Assembly: GCA_013141015.1 (NCBI GenBank)
Contig: JABFRT010000004.1
Span: 1 to 64,000 of the forward strand
From: Hyphomicrobium sp.
GTDB taxonomy: Bacteria > Pseudomonadota > Alphaproteobacteria > Rhizobiales > Hyphomicrobiaceae
DNA: 64,000 nucleotides
Direction of reading: 5' to 3'
This document shows positions 44,478 through 54,622 of this stretch, piece after piece. How positions within the stretch are numbered: the first letter of the stretch is position 1; every line of letters begins with the position of its first letter. The notes beneath the pieces were generated by a model. That model was not told the DNA's origin. It saw only the letters and a program-made list of their open reading frames with translations, and did not search any database. The position numbers were made by a program, and so were the translations under genes.

Positions 44478-46076
44478 ATGCGCATATTGCTACTCCACCC
44501 CAATTATCACTCTGGTGGCGCTGAAATCGCGGGCAATTGGCCGCCCGCCTGGGTTGCCTATCTGGCCGGCGCGCTGAAGGCGGCAGGTTACGGCGATATC
44601 CGCTTTGTCGATGCGATGACCAACGATCTTTCCGAAGATCAGATCCGCAAAATCCTCAACGAAGAAAAGCCGGACGTGATCGGCTGCACAGCGATTACGC
44701 CGTCGATTTACAAAGCTGAGCGGCTGCTGGAAATCGCCAAAGAGATCCACCCCAATGCGGTGACCGTTCTCGGCGGCATCCACGCCACCTTCATGTACAA
44801 TCAAGTGCTGGCTGAAGCGCCGTGGATTGACGCAATCGTGCGCGGCGAAGGCGAAGAGATTATTGTCGATCTAATCCGCGCCATCGACCAGGGCCGTTGG
44901 CCGCAATGCCGCAAGGACATCAAAGGCATCGCCTATCGCGACGGAGAACAGGTTGTCGCCACACCAGCGGCACCAACCGTCAAAAATCTCGATGCCATCT
45001 CGCCGGACTGGGGCGTGCTTCAGTGGGACAAGTACATCTACATTCCGATGAACAAGCGCGTCGCTATTCCCAACATGGCGCGCGGCTGCCCGTTCACCTG
45101 CAGCTTCTGCTCGCAGTGGAAATTCTGGCGCGACTACCGGATTCGCGACCCCAAGAAAGTTGTCGATGAAATCGAAACGCTAATCCGCGATCACGATGTC
45201 GGCTTCTTTATTCTTGCCGATGAAGAACCGACGATCAACAAGAAGAAGTTCGTCGCCTTTTGCGAAGAGTTGATCCGCCGCGATCTTGGCATTCTGTGGG
45301 GTATAAACACGCGCGTCACTGACATCCTGCGTGACGAAGACCTGCTGCCGCTCTACCGCAAGGCGGGGCTTATACATGTCTCGCTTGGCACTGAAGCAGC
45401 CGCGCAGTTGCAGCTCGACCGCTTTAACAAAGAGACAACCGTCGCCCAGAATAAGAAGGCCATTCAGCTGTTGCGCAACGCTGGCATCGTCGTTGAAGCA
45501 CAGTTCATTGTCGGACTTGAAAACGAAACCCGTGAAACGCTTGAAGAAACCTATCGGATGGCGATGGACTGGAAGCCGGACCTTGCCAACTGGTCAATGT
45601 TCACACCGTGGCCGTTCTCCGATCTGTTCCGCGAACTCGGCGACAAAGTCGAAGTGTTCGACTACGACAAATATAACTTCGTCACGCCAATCATGAAGCC
45701 GGACGCGATGGATCGCGCAGAGTTGCTTGACCGCGTGATGCACAATTACCGCCGCTTCTACATGCGTAAGGCGCTGTTCTCCTATCCATTCGCCGGCACG
45801 GGTGCGCGGCGGCGCTATCTGCTCGGCTGCCTCAAGGCCTTCTTGAAATCCGGCTTTGAACGCAAGTTCTACGATCTTGGCCGCGTCAACTACTGGGGCT
45901 CCAAAACCGGCGTTGATTTCCAATTCGACAAATCGCGGACGCGCGCCGAAATGAACAAAGTCGAATGGAAGACATCGCATAACCGCAAGCTCAAGGGGCC
46001 AGAACAGGCGGAAATCATGGCCTGCGGTGGCGGCAAAGAACAAATGGCTGAGGATCGCGCCACGGCCGCGGAATGA
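44478..46076 (+). CDS. bchE: anaerobic Mg-protoporphyrin IX monomethyl ester cyclase BchE
   Basis: A 532-residue radical-SAM enzyme with an N-terminal cobalamin-binding domain. It forms the isocyclic ring E of bacteriochlorophyll without oxygen. The N-terminal [16 protein letters not shown] leads the B12 domain ([17 protein letters not shown] at about 95-112); the [4Fe-4S] ligands are Cys204, Cys208 and Cys211 ([10 protein letters not shown]). The C-terminal part is the BchE-type '[14 protein letters not shown]' domain. ATG 44478 has GGGAG upstream. It overlaps bchJ by four bases. No aerobic cyclase (acsF) is in the window. Confidence 0.93.
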   Translation: MRILLLHPNYHSGGAEIAGNWPPAWVAYLAGALKAAGYGDIRFVDAMTNDLSEDQIRKILNEEKPDVIGCTAITPSIYKAERLLEIAKEIHPNAVTVLGGIHATFMYNQVLAEAPWIDAIVRGEGEEIIVDLIRAIDQGRWPQCRKDIKGIAYRDGEQVVATPAAPTVKNLDAISPDWGVLQWDKYIYIPMNKRVAIPNMARGCPFTCSFCSQWKFWRDYRIRDPKKVVDEIETLIRDHDVGFFILADEEPTINKKKFVAFCEELIRRDLGILWGINTRVTDILRDEDLLPLYRKAGLIHVSLGTEAAAQLQLDRFNKETTVAQNKKAIQLLRNAGIVVEAQFIVGLENETRETLEETYRMAMDWKPDLANWSMFTPWPFSDLFRELGDKVEVFDYDKYNFVTPIMKPDAMDRAELLDRVMHNYRRFYMRKALFSYPFAGTGARRRYLLGCLKAFLKSGFERKFYDLGRVNYWGSKTGVDFQFDKSRTRAEMNKVEWKTSHNRKLKGPEQAEIMACGGGKEQMAEDRATAAE

Positions 46077-46723
46077 CAGGGACCGCAGAGATAGCCATGC
46101 CTGTTGTCACGGCGGAACGCACACACGCCACCCATCACGGGCATGGCGCGCGCATCGGCCCAAACGCCATCATCCGCGTGGCCGAAGCTCTGCGCGCGTT
46201 TGAAGGACCAGCCCTTTCCGCGCGCGTATTCCGAACGGCTGGGCTTGATCACTACCTTGACGCGCCACCTCAACAGATGGTTGACGAATGCGACGTGATC
46301 GCGCTCCACCGCGCGCTTGTAACCGATGTTGGGCAGGTGCGTGCAGCCTCCGTATCTTGGATCGCCGGCCACCGCACTGCCGATTATTTGCTGGAAAACC
46401 GCATCCCAATAGCAGCGCAGCGCCTGATGAAGGCGTTGCCCGCACACGCCGCCAGTATCATCCTACTCACCGCGATTTCCCGCAACGCCTGGACGTTCTC
46501 TGGGTCAGGCCACTTCACCTATCGCTTTGGCAATCCGGCACGCGTGTCCATTGCCAACTGCCCAGTCTGCCGCGGCGCGCATGCAGCCAGCCCGGCATGC
46601 ACCTATTTCGCTGCAACCTTTGAGCGGCTCTACAGCGTCCTGGTCCACCCGGACACGCGCGTTGTCGAACGCACCTGCATGGCCCTAGACGCGCCCGCCT
46701 GTACCTTTGACATCAGCTGGTAG
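46073..46723 (+). CDS. bchJ: BchJ, V4R-domain bacteriochlorophyll biosynthesis protein
   Basis: A 216-residue protein with a V4R (4-vinyl reductase-like) domain. The family was once thought to reduce the 8-vinyl group; later work favours a supporting role in delivering Mg-porphyrin intermediates. Visible features are '[20 protein letters not shown]', '[17 protein letters not shown]' and the cysteine cluster [17 protein letters not shown], typical of BchJ. It is translationally coupled to bchE through ATGA at 46073-46076. It converges with bphP with a 32-base gap. Confidence 0.88.
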   Translation: MTGTAEIAMPVVTAERTHATHHGHGARIGPNAIIRVAEALRAFEGPALSARVFRTAGLDHYLDAPPQQMVDECDVIALHRALVTDVGQVRAASVSWIAGHRTADYLLENRIPIAAQRLMKALPAHAASIILLTAISRNAWTFSGSGHFTYRFGNPARVSIANCPVCRGAHAASPACTYFAATFERLYSVLVHPDTRVVERTCMALDAPACTFDISW

Positions 46724-46755
46724 ACCCCGCGTTTGTAGGCCGGGCAGGACAATGG

Positions 46756-49335
46756 TTAGACCAGCTTGGTGAGAACCGCCCGGATCAAATGCGGCATCAA
46801 GCTGTCGCGAATGGCGTCCGTTACGGCTCCAGCGGAATACGGCTTTGCAACGATGGCGATATCTTTGAAGTGTGGCGGGATAAACTGCTGGTCGAAGTCA
46901 CTCGCCGCAAACACAAACGGAATAGACCGCCGCTCCAGTTCCTCAGCAAAAGGAAATGCCGTCTCGTCGCCAAGATCGATATCGAGTACGGCTGCATCCG
47001 GATGCTTCCGCTCAATGATGGCAAGCGCTGACTCAACGGTGCCGGCCAACTCGACGGAGCCCGCCCCGTTCTGGCGCAGCATCGCCTCAAGCTCTAGCGC
47101 CAGCAGCATTTGATCCTCAAGAACCAACAGCTCAAATCCTTCGAGCGGCCGATGGGCATTGGATGGGTTGAGTTTGTGACTGTCGGCAATTTCTCCGTCC
47201 GGTAGCGACGTCATAAAGCGGGGCGGGATCGAAAAGCGCGCTCTTAATCCTGTCTTTTCAAATTGCACGTCAGCCTCTCCGCCAAGTGTATGCGGAATGT
47301 TGCGGCGAATGATATTCAACCCGAGCCCGGTATGGACAGGCGTGCGCAGCGCCGGTCCGCCAGCTTCTTCCCAAGTCAGCGCCAGGCCGTTCGCCGTCAC
47401 AGCCCAGCGCACAATCAGATGTCCTTGGGGAACAGAAAGCGCACCAAAGCGCACAGCATTGGCCGCCAATTCATGGATCACGAGTGCGAGAACAGTGTAC
47501 GCTTTGGCGTCGAGCTGGATGCTTGCGCCCGACAATTCAACCTGATCTGCGGCAACAGATTGCGCGGCGAATGCTGCTTCCACAAGGCCTTGAACGTCCG
47601 ATCCATTGCCAAGAGTGATGGCGTCGTGAGCAAGCGCAATCGCCGTGATCCGTCCTTCCAAAGAACGCACGAATTCCGGCATCGATCCATCCGGCGCCGC
47701 ACTCGTCACCAGGGACCGGATGAGCTCCAATGTGCCTTTGACGCGATGATTGAGTTCATTGGTGATGATGCGCGTGCGCTGCTGCGACTGGCGGCGTTCT
47801 TCGAGAATTACATCGGTAAACCGCACGATGATATCGAGCAAATACACCCGCAACGTGTCGCCGATCAGCCTTTCGCGCGATGTCCACGGCAGCGACTGGC
47901 CGCGCACTTCTTCGCGCCACGCAGCAAAGCTCTTGCGTGGCGACAACCGAGCACCCGCCCCATCAGCCGGCCCAGGCTTCGAGGGATCGCCACCCCAAGC
48001 GATGGTCTGCGCAACCTCCTTGCGGAAGAAAATAAGATAGTCGCTGCGGCTTTGCGACAGCGGCACAGCGAGGAGGCCTGCAAGATCACTCGACCAGGAA
48101 CCTGCGCGCGGATAGATGTCACTGAGCGCGTGGGTCGCGAATATCCCGCGGTCGCGCAAGCCGTCGATCACCTGGACCAGCGTCATCATTTCCGTGGCCG
48201 GCGGCGTCAGTCCGTATCCGCGCCACACCCCGTCGATCCAGATGCCGATACCGTCGCAATCAATGAATGAGGCAAGCTGCTCGAGGCGCTGCGCCAGGTT
48301 GTCAATAAGATCGCCTTGAACAGGAAATTCAGCAACAACGCGGTCCAACAACGCCCGCGCCGCCCGCATCGTGACGTAGGCTTCGATGCCTTCGACAGTT
48401 TGGATTTGCAGCGAGAACACCTGGCCAAGCAATTCGGCTGCGGCGCGCACCTTGGAGGGGACGGCCTTCGCCGTGCCGTGATGGCAGGCGATCAAACCCC
48501 ACAATTCCCCGCCGACCATAATCGAAATCGACATCGAGGCGCCGACCTGCATGTTCTTCAGGTATTCAATGTGGATTGGCGAGACACTGCGCAATCCGGC
48601 AAACGTCAGATCGAGCGGCGTATCTGCGCAAGCGGCATCCGCTATCAGCGCACTTGGCTGGGCGTGGACGTCAGCAATGAGGCGTACCCAATTGCGCTTA
48701 TAGAGTTCGCGCGCCTGGCGCGGCACGTCCGATGCCGGGTAACGCAAATGCAGAAGCGGCTCTAAGCGGACGTCACGAGATTCCGCAATCACCTCGCCTG
48801 CACCGCTATCCAAGAAGCGGTAGATCATCACCCGGTCAAAGCCTATCATGCCACGCAATTGAATGACCGTTTGATCGCAAAGATCACTCAGTTTTCGTGA
48901 CAACTGCAGCTTGGAAAGAATTCCGCGCACCAAATCGAGTGCTGCGACCGATCCTTGGGCCGGTGACGTCTCAAGTTCGACGATTCTGAACCCTTGGGCC
49001 ACATGGACCGCGATATCGAAGCGGCTCTTATGGCCTTTAATCTTCTGATCGAAAAAACGTGCTGGAATCGCGCCATCGCCGCCGTCTACCGGCAGGTTCC
49101 TTTCAAGCAACGATATGACCGGTTTGCCAAGAAGTGCGACGAGATCTGAGCCTATCAGTTTGGCGGCATCACCTAAGCCAAGTGAGGACGCTGACCCCGA
49201 GACATGCGTGATGCGCCAGCCACCGGCAGAACACGCAAGCAACACACCGTGCGCTTGAATGCTGCCGGGAATGTGGATCGGTTCACGGTCGCACGCGGTC
49301 AGATCAAGAGCGGGAACAGCTGCCACAGTGGTCAT
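46756..49335 (-). CDS. bphP: bacteriophytochrome: PAS-GAF-PHY-HWE kinase-REC
   Basis: An 859-residue red/far-red photoreceptor kinase. Order: N-terminal PAS with the biliverdin-binding Cys15 (LTACDREPIHIPGSIQAHG), GAF with the 'RYPASDVPRQARELY' chromophore pocket and 'SPIHIEYLKNMQVGASMS', PHY (to about 500) with the tongue element 'PRKSFAAW', then an HWE-type histidine kinase with the phospho-acceptor in 'NELNHRVKGTLELI', and a C-terminal receiver (LLVLEDQMLLALELE, 'AVLDIDLGDE'). The own receiver suggests an internal phosphorelay. It overlaps bphO (ATGA). Located inside the photosynthesis cluster, it probably adjusts pigment gene expression to light colour. Confidence 0.94.
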   Translation of the reverse strand: MTTVAAVPALDLTACDREPIHIPGSIQAHGVLLACSAGGWRITHVSGSASSLGLGDAAKLIGSDLVALLGKPVISLLERNLPVDGGDGAIPARFFDQKIKGHKSRFDIAVHVAQGFRIVELETSPAQGSVAALDLVRGILSKLQLSRKLSDLCDQTVIQLRGMIGFDRVMIYRFLDSGAGEVIAESRDVRLEPLLHLRYPASDVPRQARELYKRNWVRLIADVHAQPSALIADAACADTPLDLTFAGLRSVSPIHIEYLKNMQVGASMSISIMVGGELWGLIACHHGTAKAVPSKVRAAAELLGQVFSLQIQTVEGIEAYVTMRAARALLDRVVAEFPVQGDLIDNLAQRLEQLASFIDCDGIGIWIDGVWRGYGLTPPATEMMTLVQVIDGLRDRGIFATHALSDIYPRAGSWSSDLAGLLAVPLSQSRSDYLIFFRKEVAQTIAWGGDPSKPGPADGAGARLSPRKSFAAWREEVRGQSLPWTSRERLIGDTLRVYLLDIIVRFTDVILEERRQSQQRTRIITNELNHRVKGTLELIRSLVTSAAPDGSMPEFVRSLEGRITAIALAHDAITLGNGSDVQGLVEAAFAAQSVAADQVELSGASIQLDAKAYTVLALVIHELAANAVRFGALSVPQGHLIVRWAVTANGLALTWEEAGGPALRTPVHTGLGLNIIRRNIPHTLGGEADVQFEKTGLRARFSIPPRFMTSLPDGEIADSHKLNPSNAHRPLEGFELLVLEDQMLLALELEAMLRQNGAGSVELAGTVESALAIIERKHPDAAVLDIDLGDETAFPFAEELERRSIPFVFAASDFDQQFIPPHFKDIAIVAKPYSAGAVTDAIRDSLMPHLIRAVLTKLV

Positions 49336-50009
49336 TCCGCATCCCCGCCGCTGAGGTGAGCTGCGACGCACTCAAAAGTGCGCAGCGCTCCTTGACACAT
49401 ATCGTTCTCATCAATTGCTGGTGTAGTATTGAGAAATTCGAGAAACTCCGGCCACCGCGGCGTCTCGCTGAGCCCCCGCAAGTAAGCTACTCCGCCACCT
49501 GATGGGCGCTTAAAGGGCTGCGCCCGCGCCAGTAACACCCGGGCGCCGAGACCGGCTCCCATGACCACGTAGAGGCCACCCAGCACTTCAGAAGCGTTCG
49601 CAAACCGCCATGCTCTAGCTGTTGCAGAGGCCAGTTCACATGGCGGAGTGCGGTCAAACACAGCGAGATCATCAGCAAGCCAGCTGACCCGCTGTGGGAT
49701 ACCCCACTTGCCAAGCCAGTCGTCACGGATGCCGCACGCCGCTGCATCGAAGCTCTTTTGGAAGGCAAGCATGCGTTGCAGGTAAATTGCGTATCTCTCA
49801 GGCGTCGCGAAAAAGCCCGCGGCACTGACCTGAACATCAATGGCGCTATGGACGCCAGACGTCGCCGCACGCAATTGCTTGTGCCGGCAAAACCGCAGCA
49901 GCGCATCGTGTGACGCTGGCGCATCCTCAGCAACCGAGGCCGGATCGATCGCTGTCACCGCGCGGCATTCACGCGGGTCCGTGGTGTGCTCAACTTGCTC
50001 AGTCTTCAT
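49332..50009 (-). CDS. bphO: biliverdin-forming haem oxygenase
   Basis: A 225-residue haem oxygenase that opens haem to biliverdin, the chromophore of the adjacent phytochrome. It has the proximal His region 'LRAATSGVHSAID' and the distal helix 'EVLGGLYVVMGAGLGARVL'. ATG 50009 has AGGAAACG upstream. Its stop overlaps the bphP start by four bases, so supply of chromophore and apoprotein is coupled. A 15-base palindrome (CCGCGAC-C-GTCGCGG, 50045-50059) lies just upstream and may be an operator. Confidence 0.9.
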   Translation of the reverse strand: MKTEQVEHTTDPRECRAVTAIDPASVAEDAPASHDALLRFCRHKQLRAATSGVHSAIDVQVSAAGFFATPERYAIYLQRMLAFQKSFDAAACGIRDDWLGKWGIPQRVSWLADDLAVFDRTPPCELASATARAWRFANASEVLGGLYVVMGAGLGARVLLARAQPFKRPSGGGVAYLRGLSETPRWPEFLEFLNTTPAIDENDMCQGALRTFECVAAHLSGGDAE

Positions 50010-50390
50010 GACGTTTCCTGACTGAAACTGCATGAAACCAGCCCCGCGACCGTCGCGGCACCCGCAGCCCTTTCAGCGATCTATAGTCAGCCTCCTTAAG
50101 CGGGATCAAGCGTCTGATCTAATGACTCGGCACTTATGCCTAAGAAAGCAAGGTTTGCGCCGCCGTCAGTGACGCTTAATCGCACGGAAGTCATGCCCAC
50201 ATGATCCACGGCGACCGCGTAACGTGCCACTTGCAAATCGGCGAGACGGTCACGGCTTCAGCAGTTGCGCCGCCAGCGCTGCCAACTAGACCTCAACTGG
50301 CCACCTGCTCCGTGACCAAGTTACGCCGGAGGGAAGAGCCCCCTGCCGCATCAGCACGAAGCGTGATGCGGCAGAGCGATGTCTGGTCTG
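50010..50390. other. intergenic region between bphO and pufM, 381 bp
   Basis: Holds the bphO promoter, the palindrome CCGCGAC-C-GTCGCGG (50045-50059) and the hairpin downstream of pufM (50343-50374). No pufC or pufX coding frame is found here. Confidence 0.6.
50343..50374 (-). terminator. strong hairpin downstream of pufM
   Basis: A perfect 11-bp stem CTGCCGCATCA / TGATGCGGCAG with a 10-base loop, 17 bases past the pufM stop. The T-run is weak, so it may work as an RNA-stabilising end of the puf transcript as well as a terminator. Confidence 0.75.
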
Positions 50391-51320
50391 TTACGGGTAA
50401 GCCGCCGGCGCAATGCCGTGCTTCACACCCCAGTCGTACCAGTTGTCAACAGCCGTACCCGACAAAAGAATGCCGATGCCGCCCGTCAATGGACAGAGGA
50501 TCGCAAACCACCACGCCCAACGATGGATCGACTCCATGCTGGCGTTGAAGCCCATCGTCCAGCGCCAGAACAGAGCCGCGCGTTCGGATGCCGTACCGCG
50601 GTCGGTGATCTGCTCGATTTCGCGTTCCCCGCCGTATCGTGTGACCGCGAGTATGGTTGCGGCGTGCATCGCAAACAACAATGCCGAGCCATACAGGAAG
50701 GCAATCGAGAGCATGTGGAACGGATTGTAGAACAGGTTGCCGTGGTTGAGCGAGAAGTTGTTGGTCCAATCGAGATGCGAGAAGATGCCGAATGGAACCG
50801 CCTCACTCCAGCTTCCCATCAGCAATGGCCGGATAAATCCGAGCACGAGATAGAGCCAGATCGCGGCAGCAAACGCCCAAGCCACGTGCGTGCCAAGTCC
50901 GAGCGCGCGCGCCCGCCGGTACATGCGGACCCACCAAAGTAGAATCGACGTGGTCAGGAAAAACCCGGCCATCAACCACCACCCGCCCTCTTTCAAAGGC
51001 GGTATGCTAAGGCCATACTTCGCAGCCGGCGGATCGAGCGACAAATAGAAGATCTCGCGCACGAAGCGGATGGGATCCCAGCCGACGGATGCCCACATAT
51101 TGAGACCGATGATCTCAATAGCGATGATGCCACACACCAGCGACCAGAGCCCAAGCGTGCCGAAGTAGATTGGCCCGATTTGCGCGTCACCCACTTTGCC
51201 GGCCCAATAACTGAAAATCGGCGTACCACTGCGCGGCGCGTCTTCCGCCGGTAGATGGATGCCCATTTCGGCGGGGCCGCGGACTTGAACCTGCGTAAAG
51301 ATGTTTTGATACTGTGCCAT
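50391..51320 (-). CDS. pufM: photosynthetic reaction centre M subunit
   Basis: A 309-residue membrane protein; with PufL it forms the type II reaction centre core that binds bacteriochlorophylls, bacteriopheophytins, quinones and iron. Five TM helices are visible. The His ligands lie in '[21 protein letters not shown]' (special pair and iron) and '[10 protein letters not shown]'. The start [16 protein letters not shown] is canonical. It follows pufL by 11 bases. The length is normal and the C-terminus (WYDWGVKHG) is typical of proteins without a long extension. Confidence 0.98.
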   Translation of the reverse strand: MAQYQNIFTQVQVRGPAEMGIHLPAEDAPRSGTPIFSYWAGKVGDAQIGPIYFGTLGLWSLVCGIIAIEIIGLNMWASVGWDPIRFVREIFYLSLDPPAAKYGLSIPPLKEGGWWLMAGFFLTTSILLWWVRMYRRARALGLGTHVAWAFAAAIWLYLVLGFIRPLLMGSWSEAVPFGIFSHLDWTNNFSLNHGNLFYNPFHMLSIAFLYGSALLFAMHAATILAVTRYGGEREIEQITDRGTASERAALFWRWTMGFNASMESIHRWAWWFAILCPLTGGIGILLSGTAVDNWYDWGVKHGIAPAAYP

Positions 51321-51331
51321 GGTTCAAACCC

Positions 51332-52189
51332 TCACTTCCCGATGCGGAGATTAAACGCCGCGTTCCAGATGTCGCCCCACCTCTGAAGGTTCCACCAATC
51401 GGCCCAAGGATTACCGTCAAGCCAAAGCGGACCGCTGATCACGATGCAAACGGCGCTCCAGAACCCGGCCGAGAGAGCCAGAAACAGACCCAAGCGATGA
51501 ATGCCGAGCGTGCCGATCGAATAGCCGATGGTATCGCGGAAGAATGAGTTCTCGTGTTCCGGCGTTTTGACAACCTCACCCTTCGCTGGATTGGTCGCCG
51601 ACAGAATGAGACTGCCATGCAGCGCCAGTGCTAAGCACGTTGTGAAGAAGAACGTGATGGCAATCATGTGCGCCGGATTATAATGGAAGTTGCCGTACTT
51701 GTAGCCGGTGTTCGATACCCAATCGAGATGGCTCATAATGCCGTAGGGGAATGCGTGCGACCACGACCCCATCAGCACCGGGCGGATAACGACCAGCGTG
51801 AAGTAGGCAAAGATTGCCACACCAAACGCGACCGGCACATGATATCCGATGCCGAGTTTGCGGCAGATCTCGACCTCGCGGAGCGCCCACGACACGAACG
51901 ACCCCAGCGCACACACGGTGATCGCTTGCCACAACCCGCCTTGCAGGAGTGGCGCGAAGCCAAGCCCGAAGGCTTCAGCTGGCGGATTAATGCTGATTTT
52001 CCAAGGGTTCCATGTTGGCCCCATCGCGGCGCCGAACATGATCAAGCCGACACCGAGGAAAATAAAGAATATTGCCGAGACTCCGAAGAAGCCGACATAA
52101 AACGGGCCAATCCAGAAATCGAATAGATCCCCGCCTATCAGCGTGCCGCCTCGTACTCGGTATTTGCGCTCAAAATTGAGCATGGCCAT
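51332..52189 (-). CDS. pufL: photosynthetic reaction centre L subunit
   Basis: A 285-residue five-helix subunit of the reaction centre. It begins [16 protein letters not shown] and shows '[18 protein letters not shown]', the ligand helix '[22 protein letters not shown]' and '[17 protein letters not shown]'. It carries the QB site and one half of the special pair. GGGAGGAAC precedes the ATG. Upstream lie hairpins that separate it from pufA. Confidence 0.98.
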   Translation of the reverse strand: MAMLNFERKYRVRGGTLIGGDLFDFWIGPFYVGFFGVSAIFFIFLGVGLIMFGAAMGPTWNPWKISINPPAEAFGLGFAPLLQGGLWQAITVCALGSFVSWALREVEICRKLGIGYHVPVAFGVAIFAYFTLVVIRPVLMGSWSHAFPYGIMSHLDWVSNTGYKYGNFHYNPAHMIAITFFFTTCLALALHGSLILSATNPAKGEVVKTPEHENSFFRDTIGYSIGTLGIHRLGLFLALSAGFWSAVCIVISGPLWLDGNPWADWWNLQRWGDIWNAAFNLRIGK

Positions 52190-52209
52190 GGCCGGTTCCT
52201 CCCAATTCC

Positions 52210-52284
52210 AACCGGCGAATGCCGGCGGCCCAGAACGTTCAATGCAAGTGGTGACGGACGGGTCCGCCGAAGCTTTCCCGTCCG
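52210..52284 (-). promoter_or_regulatory. pufA-pufL intercistronic RNA hairpins
   Basis: Two stem-loops on the minus strand: an 8-bp stem CGGACGGG (52255-52262) / CCCGTCCG (52277-52284), and a 5-bp GC stem CCGGC/GCCGG near 52211-52224. In Rhodobacter, hairpins here protect the pufBA mRNA from 3' decay and set the excess of LH1 over reaction centre; the same is inferred. Confidence 0.7.
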
Positions 52285-52301
52285 CAATTGGTGTTGACGG
52301 C

Positions 52302-52505
52302 TTATGCCGCCTTCTTCTCGATCACGAGCGGTGCCGTGATCGCCGGATTCAAAGTTGCGGCCTTGACGGCGCGCGGACCTTCGATCCAGTTGAACCGGTT
52401 TGTGCTGAGCAGGATGAAATGAATCAGAACTGCGAGCGCAAACAGGAAGGTGAACAGTGCGATCAGCGTGCGCCGCGGATCGAACAGAAGCCACATTCTC
52501 CACAT
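52302..52505 (-). CDS. pufA: light-harvesting complex 1 alpha subunit
   Basis: A 67-residue single-TM antenna polypeptide. The start [18 protein letters not shown] is canonical; the helix ends with the bacteriochlorophyll-ligating His in '[17 protein letters not shown]'. A strong ribosome site AGGAGACACC precedes it. It lies 12 bases downstream of pufB. Confidence 0.97.
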   Translation of the reverse strand: MWRMWLLFDPRRTLIALFTFLFALAVLIHFILLSTNRFNWIEGPRAVKAATLNPAITAPLVIEKKAA

Positions 52506-52517
52506 GATTGGTGTCTC

Positions 52518-52745
52518 CTATGCTTTGAGCGACGTCAGGACGTTCATCGCGTAGTTCACGCCATCCGTAAGCGAGGCGTAGCCATTGACGCCTGGAAGCC
52601 AGGGACGCCAATTCCAAACCAGGAAGTGCGCGATTACTGCGATGACCGTGAAGATGATGGCGCTTGTCATGAAGATCGAGTGAAACTCCTTAGCTTCCGA
52701 CTCGGTCAATCCCGACAAAGAGCCGCTTCGATTGTCAGCAGCCAT
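52518..52745 (-). CDS. pufB: light-harvesting complex 1 beta subunit
   Basis: A 75-residue single-TM antenna polypeptide. The typical '[17 protein letters not shown]' N-terminus is followed by the helix with the His ligand ([14 protein letters not shown]). ATG 52745 has GGAGAG upstream; the longer frame to 52787 is not the family start. An inverted repeat CCGTGA/TCACGG (52808-52828) lies in the pufQ-pufB gap. The C-terminus is a little longer than in Rhodobacter. Confidence 0.96.
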   Translation of the reverse strand: MAADNRSGSLSGLTESEAKEFHSIFMTSAIIFTVIAVIAHFLVWNWRPWLPGVNGYASLTDGVNYAMNVLTSLKA

Positions 52746-52869
52746 GTTGGTCTCTCCACTTTTGGCCTTGCGGCCGTTACCGCGCATCCCCCGCGCGGCT
52801 GGGACAACCGTGATTTTTTAGGTCACGGCAGTCATTCGCCCGGTTGCCCGGACGCATGCACCGTCGCGG

Positions 52870-53112
52870 CTAACCCATAAAGGCGTAGGCCGCACATGTA
52901 TTGGCGCTGTCTTTCGCCTTTTGAATTACCGATTTGCATTGGCCGTGCCCCGTCAACCGGGCGACCAGATTATGTGGCAGCAGCGTCTCAATCAGCGCCG
53001 CGCCAAAAAACACGAGGAAAGCAACGGCAAATATCAAGCGGTATTCGAGCGGTTTGCTTTTCGTGGATGCCGAGGCCCGAGGTGCGCGGCTGTCATCAAT
53101 TGCAAAAGCCAT
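52870..53112 (-). CDS. pufQ: PufQ, bacteriochlorophyll biosynthesis accessory protein
   Basis: An 80-residue protein with one TM helix (LIFAVAFLVFFGAALIETLLP), in the usual place between bchZ and pufB. It is assigned by position, length and the basic N-terminus before the helix (TKSKPLEYR). PufQ affects the flow of tetrapyrrole into bacteriochlorophyll. It has two cysteines in the tail (GQCKSV, ANTCAAY). GAAGGAGACGGG precedes the ATG. Confidence 0.85.
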   Translation of the reverse strand: MAFAIDDSRAPRASASTKSKPLEYRLIFAVAFLVFFGAALIETLLPHNLVARLTGHGQCKSVIQKAKDSANTCAAYAFMG

Positions 53113-53170
53113 CTGTCCCGTCTCCTTCTGCGCGCCGGTATCCTCCGGCGCAGTTCAATGTCGCGGCCGG

Positions 53171-54622
53171 TTATGCGGCCTTGCCGTCCAGCAGTGTGCG
53201 GTCCGTGTTCGTGACGTGTAAGAGTTTGACCCGGTCTGCGCCGGCCCTGCGGGCAGCGCGCTCCGCGCCATCGCGCAAGCGTTTGGCTGCAGATATGCGG
53301 ACAAGAACGGGTTCGCGTGAAATCAGGTCGTCGAGTGCCGCTGATGCGTCGGCATCCCAGGGCAAGTCTTCAAACCGGCGCGCTGGCGTCGCTTCGACCT
53401 TGTCGAGTTCCGTGCCGAGCGGCAGAATGTGAAACAACGCATCGAACAGCGCGTTACAAACTTCCTGCACCAGATATGTCGCGCCCGAATAGCCCATGAA
53501 CGGCGTGCCGGTGTGGCGCCTGATAATGGCACCGGGGAACGACGCCGGAATGTACGCAGAGCGCCCGCCGGCTTCAGCCAAGTACATGCGCTCGTTGTAG
53601 CTGCCAAACACAATCAACGGCGGCTTCTCTCGCAGGGCGGTGCGAACGGCGTCATTGTCTGGCTTGGTGCCAGCTGTGCGGGAAACTGAGAAGTTACAAG
53701 GCAGGCCCATTTCCGTTTCGAGAAAATTGCGCACACCGCGCGCATAGGTCTCGGTCGCGACGATGCCGAAGCTCGCCGTGCCGAAAAAGTCTTGCGTAAC
53801 CGAGCGCCACAAATCCCAGAGCGGCTTGATGGTCGTATGCTTCTCACGTTCAATGAACGGCTCCGGATCAAGACCGAGCAGCTCGCCGAGAGAGCGCAGG
53901 AATTTGGTCGTCGAATGCAGGCCGATAGGCGCCTGCAAGTAGGGCCGCTCAAGCGCTTCACACAGCATGCGGCCGAACTCGCGGTACATGCAGATATTGA
54001 CATCAGCATCAACGAGCTTGGCGACGTCGGCCACGTGACTGCCGAGCGGAAACACCATGTTAATGTCGGCGCCGATGCCTTCAACCAGCCGGCGGATTTC
54101 CGCCAGATCCGACGGCATGTTGAACGTGCCGTAAATGGGCCCAATGATGTTGACTCGCGGCTTCTCACCGTCTTTGCGCGCAGGACGGTCCGGAACCTTT
54201 TTGCGGCCGTACTGCGTCCAGAGCCAATAGATCGCCCGGTTGGCGCTTTGCCACTGATCTTCGTCGATTGTGCGCGGAAGAAAGCGCTGAATGTTGGTGC
54301 CTTCGGGCGTGACACCGCCGCCGATCATTTCGGCAATCGAACCTGTCACCACAACAGCTGGGAGAGATGGATCGAGCGACTTGTGTGCCCGCTTCATCGC
54401 GCCTTCAGTGCCCTTTTGCCCGAGTTCTTCTTCGGCAAGGCCCGTCACGACAATCGGCAATTCGTGCGGCGGCAGAGCGTCGGTATAATGCAGCACCGAT
54501 GTGACGGGCAAGTTTTCACAACCCACCGGTCCGTCGATAATCACCTGCAGGCCCTTGATGGCCGTAAAGGCATAGACAGAGCCCCAGTAGCCTCCCGCTC
54601 TATCGTGGTCGAGGATGAGCAT
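53171..54622 (-). CDS. bchZ: chlorophyllide a reductase subunit Z
   Basis: A 483-residue nitrogenase-like catalytic subunit; with BchY and the Fe-protein BchX it reduces ring B of chlorophyllide a toward bacteriochlorophyllide. Features: '[18 protein letters not shown]', cluster-ligand region '[19 protein letters not shown]', '[19 protein letters not shown]' and '[18 protein letters not shown]'. Start and bchY stop share one base (TGATG). Confidence 0.97.
   Translation of the reverse strand: MLILDHDRAGGYWGSVYAFTAIKGLQVIIDGPVGCENLPVTSVLHYTDALPPHELPIVVTGLAEEELGQKGTEGAMKRAHKSLDPSLPAVVVTGSIAEMIGGGVTPEGTNIQRFLPRTIDEDQWQSANRAIYWLWTQYGRKKVPDRPARKDGEKPRVNIIGPIYGTFNMPSDLAEIRRLVEGIGADINMVFPLGSHVADVAKLVDADVNICMYREFGRMLCEALERPYLQAPIGLHSTTKFLRSLGELLGLDPEPFIEREKHTTIKPLWDLWRSVTQDFFGTASFGIVATETYARGVRNFLETEMGLPCNFSVSRTAGTKPDNDAVRTALREKPPLIVFGSYNERMYLAEAGGRSAYIPASFPGAIIRRHTGTPFMGYSGATYLVQEVCNALFDALFHILPLGTELDKVEATPARRFEDLPWDADASAALDDLISREPVLVRISAAKRLRDGAERAARRAGADRVKLLHVTNTDRTLLDGKAA

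Noticed and set aside
47263-48270. A 335-residue open frame on the plus strand
   Set aside because: Antisense to bphP, whose domains are clear over the whole stretch.
50034-50390. pufX or pufC fragment downstream of pufM
   Set aside because: No minus-strand frame with a membrane helix or haem-binding CxxCH motif is found there.
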